Assembly (NCBI GenBank): GCA_027294185.1
Contig: JAPUME010000149.1
Location: 1 to 11,757 of the forward strand
Length of the DNA: 11,757 bases
Reading direction: 5' to 3'
Origin: Acidobacteriota bacterium
GTDB taxonomy: Bacteria > Acidobacteriota > Terriglobia > UBA7540 > JAPUME01
In this document: positions 1 to 7,046 of the stretch, one piece after another
Position numbering within the stretch: the stretch's first letter is position 1
How the letters are laid out: every line of letters begins with the position of its first letter
Made by a program: the position numbers and the translations under genes
Notes under the pieces: generated by a model
What the model was told of the DNA's origin: nothing
Seen by the model: only the letters and a program-made list of their open reading frames with translations
Database searches by the model: none

Positions 1-1
1 C

Positions 2-442
2 CGTCACGGCTGGATCTGCGCCAACGCGGGAGTGGATCAATCCAATGTTCCCGCCGGCGAGGTGGTTTCCCTGCTTCCCCTCGACCCGGACGCCTCGGCA
101 CGGCGGCTGCGAGCCGAGATTGAACGGGAAGCCAAAGCCCGCGTGGCCGTGATCATTACCGATACCTTCGGGCGGCCGTGGCGGCTTGGGTTGACGAACG
201 TCGCCATCGGAGCCGCCGGGCTGCAGGTGCTCAAAGACTACCGTGAATTTCGGGATTCGGCGGGAAGACCTCTCCAATCAACCCTTGTGGCCGTCGCGGA
301 CGAGCTTGCCGCCGCATCCGGATTGGCGATGGGTAAGACCAGCCGTGTTCCCGCGGTTGTGATTCGCGGTTACAAGTTTGAGGCGGGGGAAAGCAAGGCC
401 ACAGAAATGATTCGGCCCAAAGAGGAGGACCTGTTTCCGTAA
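2..442 (+). CDS. cofE: Coenzyme F420-0:L-glutamate ligase (CofE), C-terminal part, 5' truncated by window edge
   Basis: CofE adds L-glutamate residues to F420-0 using GTP, the last stage of F420 assembly in the cytoplasm. The reading frame is open from the first bases of the window, so the N-terminus lies outside it; 146 residues are visible. Near the start is the family motif [10 protein letters not shown] (visible residues 6-15). It is followed by LPLDPDASA and then TDTFGRPWR with LGLTNVAIG (about residues 53-70), and by the conserved helix of the [14 protein letters not shown] type. A GTG at 32 is in frame but lies inside the conserved motif, so it is not the true start. The protein ends soon after the CofE fold. 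It has no C-terminal nitroreductase-like domain such as that of mycobacterial FbiB, so this is the single-domain form. It is the first visible gene of a cofE-cofD-cofC group; cofD begins about 33 nt downstream. Confidence 0.93.
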   Translation, partial: RHGWICANAGVDQSNVPAGEVVSLLPLDPDASARRLRAEIEREAKARVAVIITDTFGRPWRLGLTNVAIGAAGLQVLKDYREFRDSAGRPLQSTLVAVADELAAASGLAMGKTSRVPAVVIRGYKFEAGESKATEMIRPKEEDLFP

Positions 443-475
443 TTGGAACCTAACCGAACCGGAAACCGGAAGGAA

Positions 476-1432
476 ATGGTGAGTGTACCGGAACCGACGA
501 TTACTGCCCTGGGAGGAGGCGTCGGGGCGTCGAAGCTGCTCGAGGGCCTGGTCCGGGTATTGCCTCCCGAGCGTCTGACGATCGTGGTCAATACCGGCGA
601 CGACACGGTGATGTTCGGGCTGCACATCTCGCCCGACATCGACATTACGCTCTACACCCTGGCGGGCATGGTGAACCGGCAGACGGGTTGGGGGCTCGGG
701 GGTGACACCTTCTCCTGCCTCGAGCAACTGGAGCGAATGGGCGAACCGAGCTGGTTTCAACTGGGCGACCGCGACCTGGCGACTCACCTGTTCCGCACCC
801 GGCGGATTCGCGCGGGGCGAACGCTCAGCGAGATCACCGAAGAGCTCCGGCAGCGCTTCGGTCTCGGATGCCGCCTGCTGCCCATGAGCGACGACCCGGT
901 GCCGACGAAGATCGTCACCGACGGCGGAGTCCTTCCTTTTCAGGAATATCTGGTGAAGCATCGCGCTGAACCGAGGGTGAAAGAGGTCCGTTTTGAAGGC
1001 GTCGAGCGGGCCCGTCCTGCGCCGGGCGTGGTGGACGCCATCCGGGAATCCTCTGCGGTGGTGATCTGTCCCAGTAATCCTCTAATCAGCATCGGACCGA
1101 TTCTCGCCGTCAAGGGGGTTCGGGCGGCGCTGCAATCCACTCCGGCCCGCGTGATTGCGGTCAGCCCCGTGGTGGGCGGTAAATCCCTCAAGGGGCCTAC
1201 GGACCGGATGCTGCGGGACCTGGGCTTGGAAGTTTCCGCCCTGCAGGTAGCGAAGCTTTACAAAGATTTCCTGAATGTCCTGGTGATCGACCATGCGGAC
1301 GAGACAATACGATCCGAGATTGAGCGAATGGGGGTTCAGGTCGTGGTGGCGCAGACCATCATGCACGGGGCACAGGAGAAAGTGAAGCTGGCGCAAGTGG
1401 TTATCTCCATTCTCAATGAGCAGGCAGCATGA
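476..1432 (+). CDS. cofD: 2-phospho-L-lactate (or phosphoenolpyruvate) transferase CofD
   Basis: CofD transfers the phospho-acid moiety of the GDP-activated donor made by CofC onto Fo, giving F420-0 (or dehydro-F420-0). The 318-residue product has the usual family length. Visible motifs are the N-terminal GGGVGASKLL (about residues 13-22), NTGDD (39-43), the HISPDID segment (50-56), YTLAG, GWGLGGDT (71-78), LGDRDLATH (96-104), MSDDPVPTKI (137-146) and CPSNPLISIGP (from 198). SPVVGGKSLKGPTDRML follows nearer the C-terminus. The frame is open from a TTG at 443, right after the cofE stop. The conserved domain starts just after ATG 476, and a GGAAGGA run lies directly upstream; GTG 479 is an alternative with better spacing. 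The stop overlaps the first possible cofC start in an ATGA arrangement at 1429-1432, which suggests co-transcription. Bacteria differ in using 2-phospholactate, phosphoenolpyruvate or 3-phosphoglycerate, and the sequence alone does not settle which applies here. Confidence 0.94.
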   Translation: MVSVPEPTITALGGGVGASKLLEGLVRVLPPERLTIVVNTGDDTVMFGLHISPDIDITLYTLAGMVNRQTGWGLGGDTFSCLEQLERMGEPSWFQLGDRDLATHLFRTRRIRAGRTLSEITEELRQRFGLGCRLLPMSDDPVPTKIVTDGGVLPFQEYLVKHRAEPRVKEVRFEGVERARPAPGVVDAIRESSAVVICPSNPLISIGPILAVKGVRAALQSTPARVIAVSPVVGGKSLKGPTDRMLRDLGLEVSALQVAKLYKDFLNVLVIDHADETIRSEIERMGVQVVVAQTIMHGAQEKVKLAQVVISILNEQAA

Positions 1433-1439
1433 AGGAAGG
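1432..1439 (+). promoter_or_regulatory. Ribosome binding site favouring the cofC start at 1450
   Basis: AAGGAAGG, 10 nt before ATG 1450. The alternative ATG at 1429 has only a weak AGG upstream, so this site supports the later start, which also matches where the conserved domain begins. Confidence 0.5.
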
Positions 1440-1449
1440 TTCAGGCGGT

Positions 1450-2136
1450 ATGCGAGCGGTGCTGATTCCGGTAAAGGACCTTACGCGAGCCAAGCAGCGC
1501 ATGGCTTCACTCTTTACGCAAGCCGAACGCACGCGTCTCGCCTGGGCCATGATGGAGCACGTCTTCGGTGAAGTGATCCGGGCCAAGGGCTGGGACCGGG
1601 TTTTTGTGGTCACCGCCTATGAGCCTGCTGCGAGGCTGGCACGGAGCCTCAAGATGGAAGTGATCGAAGAAGATTCGCAGGTTTCAGAAAGCCGTTCCGT
1701 GGATTACGCCTCACGACTCTGCCGGGGGAGGGGAGTGAGGTCTCTTCTGCGAGTGCCGATCGACCTTCCGCTGCTGGAGGCGAAAGACATGGAAGCCCTG
1801 CTTGCTCGATGTGGGCCTGCGCCCTCCGCCCTGCTGGTTCCCTCGAGGGACGGCGACGGGACGAATGCGCTGCTGAGGACGCCACCCGATCTGTTCCCAT
1901 CGCGATTCGGACCCGGAAGCTTCCAAAAGCATCTCCGCGAGGCGGCCTGCGTGGGGGCGAGAGCAGAGGTGGTCCGTCTCTCCTCCTTTACTTTCGATGT
2001 GGATGAGCCGGAAGACCTCGTGCACGTTCTCAAGCGAAGGCAGGGGACACCGCTCTTTGAATTGCTGGACCGAATGGATGCACCCGCAAGGCTCCGTGCC
2101 GCGAGCTCAACTTCAGTGGGCTCGCTGGCGACCTGA
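1450..2136 (+). CDS. cofC: CofC-type guanylyltransferase (2-phospho-L-lactate / PEP / 3-phosphoglycerate)
   Basis: CofC (FbiD in mycobacteria) couples GTP to a three-carbon phospho-acid to make the donor used by CofD. The product is 228 residues, normal for the family. It starts with the nucleotidyltransferase signature IPVKDLTRAKQR (residues 6-17). It then has PIDLPLL (103-109, with the expected metal-binding aspartate at 105), SRDGDGTNALL (132-142), FGPGSFQKH (153-161) and FDVDEPEDL near the C-terminus. ATG 1450 is preferred because the family begins at this point and an AAGGAAGG sits 10 nt upstream. An in-frame ATG at 1429, overlapping the cofD stop, would add seven residues and cannot be excluded. 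The middle segment, where many CofC proteins have a GLN-A type turn, reads SESRSVDYAS (79-88). It is the third gene of the cofE-cofD-cofC run. Confidence 0.93.
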   Translation: MRAVLIPVKDLTRAKQRMASLFTQAERTRLAWAMMEHVFGEVIRAKGWDRVFVVTAYEPAARLARSLKMEVIEEDSQVSESRSVDYASRLCRGRGVRSLLRVPIDLPLLEAKDMEALLARCGPAPSALLVPSRDGDGTNALLRTPPDLFPSRFGPGSFQKHLREAACVGARAEVVRLSSFTFDVDEPEDLVHVLKRRQGTPLFELLDRMDAPARLRAASSTSVGSLAT

Positions 2137-2145
2137 AAGAGTCTG

Positions 2146-2172
2146 CCCGGGCTTCGGTACCGAACGGCCGGG
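2146..2172. other. Inverted repeat downstream of cofC
   Basis: A perfect 12-nt palindrome, TTCGGTACCGAA (2153-2164), is flanked by CCCGG (2146-2150) and CCGGG (2168-2172), which are also complementary. Together they could form a GC-rich hairpin 9 nt after the cofC stop. No T-run follows, so it is not a typical intrinsic terminator. It could be a protein-binding site, an RNA structure that attenuates or protects the cofEDC transcript, or chance. Confidence 0.35.
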
Positions 2173-2309
2173 TTGCCTGAAAGCGCAGGCTCTAGTATGT
2201 TGGAGAGACCTAAAGTAATACTTCCTGATTCATCGTTGGGCGAAGTTAGCCGCTCCCCTGGTGGATGCAGGTTCGTGCTTGTTCCCACAAGGCGCATCCG
2301 TGGGGGGAA

Positions 2310-2314
2310 AGGAG
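2310..2314 (+). promoter_or_regulatory. Ribosome binding site deciding the start at 2323
   Basis: AGGAG within GGGGAAAGGAG, 8 nt before ATG 2323. It selects this start over the upstream in-frame ATG at 2173, whose first 50 codons do not look like protein sequence. Confidence 0.55.
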
Positions 2315-2322
2315 TTTGGGTT

Positions 2323-2907
2323 ATGGTTGTGGTTCAACGCTCTGAAATGAACTGGTACCGCGCCATCAGTTTATGGGCGCTCCTATCCTCTGCTTTCCTA
2401 TTGGCATGGACGAGGCTGGGATTCCGCGAAACCGAGGGTTCAAAAGCCGCCATTATTCTGCTCACCTTGTTGTCCCTGGGCTTCATGATTTCCTCTCTGG
2501 TCGGCCTGTGGCGGTTTCGCAGGCGAAGCCGGGTGATCCTGTTCAAACAGGGTGCAGAAACTCTTCTGTTTGCCAACCAGTCCATCGAAGAGAGTTACAA
2601 GTTCCGATTTTTCCGGGATGTAATGGGGGAAAAGATCGTCAATCGCTACCGTGGCGACGAGCCGGAGTCCCTTCCCGTGCAGGTGGAAGGATTTCAGCCG
2701 GTCCTGGTTTTTTTGGATGCCAACATACCGATGATCCTGCGGTTCTGCGAGATGCTGTTCGACGATGTTTACATGAACGACCCGGACCACGTCTGGGTGC
2801 ACTACGACTCGGCCAGCAACTCGGAGCCGACCTTCTGGGACAAGCAGACTCCCGACGGGCGACAGGCCTCGCGGCCCGTGGAGGCCGCGAGCGGCGCACA
2901 GGGTTAG
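2323..2907 (+). CDS. Two-helix membrane protein of unknown function
   Basis: I do not recognise this 194-residue protein. It has two predicted membrane segments, about residues 12-30 (AISLWALLSSAFLLAWT) and 42-63 (AAIILLTLLSLGFMISSLVG). The second is followed by a very basic stretch, WRFRRRSR (63-70), which suggests that the remaining 130 or so residues are cytoplasmic. That soluble part is mixed alpha/beta in appearance, with PVLVFLDANIPMILRFCEML around residues 126-145 and an acidic DDVYMNDPDHVWVHYD segment after it. The C-terminal tail is hydrophilic. Start ATG 2323 has a good AGGAG at 8 nt; ATG 2347 would remove eight residues and keep both helices. It lies 186 nt after cofC on the same strand and stops 29 nt from the convergent cofH. 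It may be read from the cof transcript or from its own promoter. No known F420 step requires such a protein. Confidence 0.75.
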   Translation: MVVVQRSEMNWYRAISLWALLSSAFLLAWTRLGFRETEGSKAAIILLTLLSLGFMISSLVGLWRFRRRSRVILFKQGAETLLFANQSIEESYKFRFFRDVMGEKIVNRYRGDEPESLPVQVEGFQPVLVFLDANIPMILRFCEMLFDDVYMNDPDHVWVHYDSASNSEPTFWDKQTPDGRQASRPVEAASGAQG

Positions 2908-2936
2908 TCGAACCTGGGGCTCCGTGGGTCCCGCGC

Positions 2937-4166
2937 TCAGCGGTTGGAAACCGGAATCTCGGCTTGGGTCATGCGGGGAACGAGCGGAGAGAGCGCAGCC
3001 GGGTCGTGGTCGTCATAGACCTCGAGCGTTTCATAGAGAGTGTTCCGTCGAACCGGTGTGCGTCCGATTTCACGAATCATGCGGCACATCTCAAGAGGCG
3101 TAATCTCCTGCCCGTGGGGGGAACCTGCAGCGCGGGAGATGCTTTCGTTCATCAGCGTGCCGCCGAAATCGTTGGCCCCCGAGGATAGGATTCTCTGCGC
3201 AACGCTGGGACCAAGCTTCACCCAGGATACCTGAAGATTCGGAATCCAGCGGTTGAGCAGGATTCTGGCGACCGCATGCATCCGCAGATTTTCGGCGTCC
3301 GTGGGGCCGGGCCGCGCTTCTCCGGCCAGAAAAATCGGCGCATCCCAGTGCACAAACCCCAGCGGCACCAGCTCCGTCAACCCTCCGGTCTCCTTCTGCA
3401 TTTCTCGCAATAAAGATAAATGAGCTACCCAGTGCTCCGGCGCGTCCACGTGCCCGTACATGATGGTGGAGGAGGAGCGTATCCCCAGCCGGTGCGCGGT
3501 CTTTACGATAGCAACCCACTCTTCGGCGGAAAGCTTGTTGCGCGTCAGTTTCCGGCGAACCTCAACGTCCAGGATTTCTGCCGCCGTGCCGGGGATGGTG
3601 TCGAGCCCGTGCTCGCGGAGCATACCAAGGAAGTCTTCCACGCTCAATCGGCTGCGCTCGGCGCCATACTTGATCTCAAAGGGCGAAAAGGCGTGGATGT
3701 GGATGCCGGGAACGCGGGATTTGATCGCCACCAGGATGTCCCGATAGTGAGAGGCGTCGATGTCGGGGTGAAGACCTCCCTGGATACAGACCTCGGAGGC
3801 GCCTCGGTTCCAGGCTTCCTCGGCCCGGGTCGCGATCTCGTCCAGCGAGAGAAACTCGGCTTCCGGGTCATCTCGGCGTTTGGCGAAAGCGCAGAAACGG
3901 CATCCGGTGTAGCAGATATTCGTGAAGTTGATGTTGCGCGTGACGACAAAGCTGATGCGGTCACCGACCGTGGCGCGGCGAAGCGCGTCGGCGGTGAGGA
4001 GTAGCGCTTCAAGTTCCCGCTCTCGTGTCTGGAAAAGCGCGAGAGCTTCTTCTCCCGTAATCTCATTCCCAGCCAAAGCTCCTTCGAGGATTCGGCTGAC
4101 GACGGGGTCGATTTCGCCAAGAAGCTTCTCGACGGGTTCCGAAGCGATGGGTTGATCTCGGTGCAT
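2937..4166 (-). CDS. cofH: Fo synthase subunit CofH (radical SAM; tyrosine to ribityl-diaminouracil 4-hydroxyphenyl transferase)
   Basis: CofH joins L-tyrosine to 5-amino-6-(D-ribitylamino)uracil by a radical mechanism; CofG then closes the deazaflavin ring to give Fo. The 409-residue protein carries the radical SAM cluster motif CYTGCRFC, with cysteines 85, 89 and 92 in CX3CX2C spacing. EVCIQGGLHPDI (125-136) is typical of CofH. STIMYGH, the VPLGFVHWDAPIF region and SSGANDFGGTLMNESISRAAG toward the C-terminus are typical of the CofH/MqnE/MqnC branch. CofH is preferred over the menaquinone enzymes because the paired gene is a clear CofG and three other cof genes lie beside it. ATG 4166 has GAGGA about 9 nt upstream. 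It begins 12 nt after the cofG stop, so the two are almost certainly one transcript. It converges on the unknown membrane gene with a 29-nt gap. Confidence 0.93.
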   Translation of the reverse strand: MHRDQPIASEPVEKLLGEIDPVVSRILEGALAGNEITGEEALALFQTRERELEALLLTADALRRATVGDRISFVVTRNINFTNICYTGCRFCAFAKRRDDPEAEFLSLDEIATRAEEAWNRGASEVCIQGGLHPDIDASHYRDILVAIKSRVPGIHIHAFSPFEIKYGAERSRLSVEDFLGMLREHGLDTIPGTAAEILDVEVRRKLTRNKLSAEEWVAIVKTAHRLGIRSSSTIMYGHVDAPEHWVAHLSLLREMQKETGGLTELVPLGFVHWDAPIFLAGEARPGPTDAENLRMHAVARILLNRWIPNLQVSWVKLGPSVAQRILSSGANDFGGTLMNESISRAAGSPHGQEITPLEMCRMIREIGRTPVRRNTLYETLEVYDDHDPAALSPLVPRMTQAEIPVSNR

Positions 4167-4178
4167 CTCGTCGAATCC

Positions 4179-5360
4179 TCAGGACAGGTGTTGCCTGGCG
4201 GCCAGCCCGTCCGGGTTCGCCATTGCCGTCAGGTGGTTCATCATCTCGGGAGCTATGAATTCTTGCGGCCGCGCCAGGTAGCGCGGATAGACGGTCAGAC
4301 GTTCGCGCAACTGGCACCCCATCCGTTCGGTAGCGCGTCGCAGTTCACTGATTTGAGGCCATGCCGCCTCGGGATTGATGTGATCGAGGGTCACCGGTGA
4401 GATGCCACCCCAATCGTTCAGTCCTGCCCCGAGGTAGGACGGATAATCTCCGGAAGCCAGATTGGGTGGGGCCTGCAGGCTGATCTTCCCGTCGAGAAGC
4501 AGGCGTGCTGTGGCCAGCGTCCGCAGCATGTCTTCCCGGCTCGGTTCGGGCTGGTTCCACATCGCAATGTCCGGCTTGGCGCGGAAGTTTTGCACGATCA
4601 CTTCCTGGATGTTTCCGTACTGCTCAAATATTTCCTGAATCGCCAGGAGCGTATCGATGCGTTCCGTCCAGGTTTCGCCGATGCCGATCAAGATGCCTGT
4701 CGTAAAAGGTACCTTCAAGCGTCCGCCGTTTTCCAGCGTTTCCAGGCGAACGCTCGGGTGCTTGTCGGGACAGCCGTAGTGCGCTCCTCCCTTCTCCATC
4801 AGGCGCAGACTTACGGATTCAAGCATCATGCCCATGCTTCCCGTCACCGGGCGCAAAAGAGATATCTCTTCCACCGAGAGAGTGCCGGGATTTGCATGCG
4901 GCACCAATCCGGTCTCGCGCAGGACCAGTTCGCACATGTCGCGCAGGTAATCGATCAGGCGCGTGTAGCCGAGCGCTGTCAGTGCTTTCTGCGCCTCGGG
5001 ATAACGCAGTTCCGGTTTTTCACCCAGGCTGAAGAGCGCTTCCTTGCATCCCGCCCGTTGACCGGCCCGGGCTATTGCCAGGATTTCCTCGGGTGTCATA
5101 ATTCGCGCCGAGCGTGAAGACGGAGACTGGACGAAGGTGCAGTAGCCGCAGGTGTCGCGGCAGAGGTTCGTGAGAGGTATGAAGATCTTTCGCGAATAGG
5201 TGATCGTCCGGCCCCAAAACCGGTCGCGCCGGTCGGCGGCAACAGACATCAGGCGAAAGAAATCTTCGCCCTTTGCGCCTTTGAGGGCGACGGCTTCCTC
5301 CCGGCTCAACCGCCGATTTCCGCCGAGGTTTTCCAGAATTGAGAGGACGGTGGATGGCAT
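4179..5360 (-). CDS. cofG: Fo synthase subunit CofG (radical SAM; 7,8-didemethyl-8-hydroxy-5-deazariboflavin synthase)
   Basis: CofG performs the second half of Fo synthesis, using S-adenosylmethionine to cyclise the CofH product. The protein has 393 residues. Visible family features are IPLTNLCRDTCGYCTF, with cluster cysteines 67, 71 and 74 (CX3CX2C), EALFSLGEKPE (107-117), HANPGTLS (155-162), MMLES (178-182), PFTTGILIGIGET and LNDWGGISPVTLDHINPE. This is the separate archaeal/cyanobacterial-style subunit, not the N-terminal half of an FbiC fusion. ATG 5360 is the first Met before the conserved region; its upstream sequence has only a weak ribosome site. It is the first gene of the minus-strand cofG-cofH pair and is divergent from the propeller gene at 5634, with a shared 273-nt upstream region. 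Confidence 0.94.
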   Translation of the reverse strand: MPSTVLSILENLGGNRRLSREEAVALKGAKGEDFFRLMSVAADRRDRFWGRTITYSRKIFIPLTNLCRDTCGYCTFVQSPSSRSARIMTPEEILAIARAGQRAGCKEALFSLGEKPELRYPEAQKALTALGYTRLIDYLRDMCELVLRETGLVPHANPGTLSVEEISLLRPVTGSMGMMLESVSLRLMEKGGAHYGCPDKHPSVRLETLENGGRLKVPFTTGILIGIGETWTERIDTLLAIQEIFEQYGNIQEVIVQNFRAKPDIAMWNQPEPSREDMLRTLATARLLLDGKISLQAPPNLASGDYPSYLGAGLNDWGGISPVTLDHINPEAAWPQISELRRATERMGCQLRERLTVYPRYLARPQEFIAPEMMNHLTAMANPDGLAARQHLS

Positions 5361-5633
5361 AGGACCACTTTGCCCCTAACCCAACCTTGAGGTCAAGCAG
5401 AGAAACCTGATCGGTTGCGGGTGGAGTGTTAGATTCCACGGGGAGCGGGTGAGGGAGAAAGGCTGGCCGAGACGGCACAATCGGATTACAATCGGGAACT
5501 TGAAGCAAGAGGGCCGTCGTCCAAAATTTATGCTGTATCTGTTCGGCGTGCAGTCTGGCGGATAGCGCTCGACGGGTGGCAGGTACCGGAAAGCTACAAG
5601 ATTATTCTTACTCTCGCAAGGAGGTATTCCCGC
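5361..5633. other. Intergenic region between divergent cofG and propeller genes
   Basis: This 273-nt stretch must hold the promoters for cofG-cofH (minus) and the propeller gene (plus). I see no convincing -35/-10 pair on either strand. The only AT-rich patches are AAAATTTATGCT near 5523-5534 and ATTATTCTTA near 5601-5610. There is no conserved small ORF, tRNA or riboswitch-like structure that I can support. Confidence 0.4.
5618..5625 (+). promoter_or_regulatory. Perfect Shine-Dalgarno for the GTG start at 5634
   Basis: AAGGAGGT, a full anti-16S match, lies 8 nt before GTG 5634. It fixes the GTG as the start and predicts strong translation of the propeller gene. Confidence 0.7.
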
Positions 5634-6977
5634 GTGTTTTCCAAGTTCACTAGCCCAGTTCGATTTCCATCGGCGATTACGCTTATCGCTCTAGCGGCGC
5701 TTGCGGGCCCCTGGAGTCTCCGGGCCGAAGACTGGCCCGAATGGCGCGGCAAGGGCCGGGGCGGCGTGTGGAGAGAAACCGGGATTGTGGACACCTTTCC
5801 GGCGGATGGTTTGAAGCTCAAATGGCGGACACCCATCGGTGGGGGATATGCCGGCCCGGCGGTCTCGAACGGGCTGGTTTTTGTGACCGACTTTAGCGAA
5901 ACCGGACCGCGAAGGGGGATCGAGCGGGCCCTGTGCCTGAACGAAGGCACGGGAAAAATCGTCTGGACCCGCGAGTGGCCGGTGGACTACGCGGGACTCG
6001 ATTACGCCTACGGCCCTCGCGCCACACCGACCGTCGACGGGGACCGCGTTTATGTGCTGGGCATGAGGGGAATGCTCCTGTGCCTGAACACCAGGACGGG
6101 AAAGGTGATCTGGAAGAAGGACTACGTTAAAGATTACGGCATCGAGGTCCCGGTCTGGGGGATGGTCGGGGCGCCGCTCGTCGACGGGAATCGGTTGATT
6201 TGCCTGGTCGGAGGCGAGCCAGACGCCAAGGTGGTGGCTTTCGACAAGAGGACGGGAAAGGAGCTCTGGCGGGCAATCCGTTCAGATTCCGAGCCCGGCT
6301 ACAATCCTCCTATTTTGATCGAGGCAGGCGGGAAGCGGCAGGTGATCATCTGGCATCCCAAGGCTGTGACCTCGCTCGACCCCGGGACGGGAAAAGTCTA
6401 CTGGGAGCACCCCTTCAAGATAAAAAGCGGCCTGACGATTGCCACCCCGGTCTTCAGCCGGAATCGGCTTCTGGTCTCGGCTTTTTACAATGGCTCTCAC
6501 CTATTGAAGCTCCATGCGAATCGGCCCGCCGCAGAACTGGTTTGGAAAGGCAAGAGTGCGAGCGAGGTCAGTAGCGACGGTCTCCACTCTCTGATTGCGA
6601 CGCCGGTGATGCAGGGCGATTACATCTACGGAATCGGCAGCTACGGGCAGTTCCGTTGCCTGGATGCCCGCACGGGGGAGCGAGTGTGGGAAACGCAGGA
6701 AGTTACCAGGGAAAAAGCGCGCTGGGCGGCTGGCCTGATCGTCCGGCACGAAGACCGTTACTTCATCAACAACGATCGGGGGGAGTTGATTCTCGCCAAG
6801 CTCTCGCCTGAGGGGTATCAGGAAATCAGCCGTACGCAGTTGATCAAGCCGACCACTCGCGTCGGGACCAGACGGGAGCTGGGTCTCGTGAACTGGTCCC
6901 ACCCGGCCTATGCCAACCGGCACCTCATCATCCGAAACGACGAGGAGATCCGCCGCTATTCGCTGGCCAAGGAGTGA
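5634..6977 (+). CDS. Secreted PQQ-like beta-propeller repeat protein
   Basis: This 447-residue protein is an exported eight-bladed-type propeller of the PQQ-dehydrogenase-like superfamily. Residues 1-31 form a signal peptide with a hydrophobic core (SAITLIALAALAG) and a probable cleavage after SLRA, followed by EDWPEWRG. That N-terminal motif is typical of the 'outer membrane protein assembly/PQQ-like' family of Acidobacteriota, Planctomycetota and Verrucomicrobiota. At least five propeller motifs of the form L-D-x-x-TGK-x-x-W are visible, ending at W111, W160, W212, W257 and W352. The fold usually serves as a binding scaffold. I see no clear set of PQQ or metal ligands, so enzymatic activity cannot be claimed. 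GTG 5634 is supported by a perfect Shine-Dalgarno. It is a single gene, divergent from cofG and convergent with the split-barrel gene 69 nt downstream. Confidence 0.88.
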   Translation: MFSKFTSPVRFPSAITLIALAALAGPWSLRAEDWPEWRGKGRGGVWRETGIVDTFPADGLKLKWRTPIGGGYAGPAVSNGLVFVTDFSETGPRRGIERALCLNEGTGKIVWTREWPVDYAGLDYAYGPRATPTVDGDRVYVLGMRGMLLCLNTRTGKVIWKKDYVKDYGIEVPVWGMVGAPLVDGNRLICLVGGEPDAKVVAFDKRTGKELWRAIRSDSEPGYNPPILIEAGGKRQVIIWHPKAVTSLDPGTGKVYWEHPFKIKSGLTIATPVFSRNRLLVSAFYNGSHLLKLHANRPAAELVWKGKSASEVSSDGLHSLIATPVMQGDYIYGIGSYGQFRCLDARTGERVWETQEVTREKARWAAGLIVRHEDRYFINNDRGELILAKLSPEGYQEISRTQLIKPTTRVGTRRELGLVNWSHPAYANRHLIIRNDEEIRRYSLAKE

Positions 6978-7046
6978 GCCTGTGCCCGCCAGGTTCCCCG
7001 CTCCAGCGAAATGAGCATTCGGATTCGCTCTTAACGAATTCCTTGC

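Noticed and set aside
443..475. N-terminal extension of CofD from a TTG right after the cofE stop
   Set aside because: The 11 extra residues (LEPNRTGNRKE, read from TTG) do not belong to the conserved domain, and the ribosome-site-like GGAAGGA lies after them, just before ATG 476.
278..961. Long minus-strand open frame opposite cofE and cofD
   Set aside because: It is the shadow of two strongly recognised genes on the plus strand in a high-GC sequence; its translation has no recognisable motifs.
2173..2322. N-terminal extension of the unknown membrane protein from ATG 2173
   Set aside because: The first 50 residues have no helix or family-like pattern, ATG 2173 has no ribosome site, and ATG 2323 has a good AGGAG. 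The extension would also include half of the palindrome region.
2373..3188. Plus-strand open frame across the membrane gene and the cofH 3' end
   Set aside because: It overlaps two supported genes in other frames and its translation is rich in Arg, Gly and Pro without pattern, as expected for a shadow frame.
3420..4004. Plus-strand open frame opposite cofH
   Set aside because: It is antisense to the radical SAM core of CofH and has no motif of its own.
2937..4166. Reading this gene as the menaquinone (futalosine pathway) enzyme MqnE or MqnC
   Set aside because: These are close radical SAM relatives, but the immediate pairing with a clear CofG and the neighbouring cofC, cofD and cofE make CofH the better call; a tree would confirm.
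5421..5440. GTGGA/TCCAC inverted repeat upstream of cofG as an operator or riboswitch
   Set aside because: A 5-bp stem with a 9-nt loop is expected by chance, and no other conserved RNA structure surrounds it.
7005..7029. Hairpin AGCGAA/TTCGCT between the convergent propeller and split-barrel genes as a bidirectional terminator
   Set aside because: The stem is only 6 bp with a 13-nt loop and no T-run on either side, too weak to call although the location would suit a terminator.
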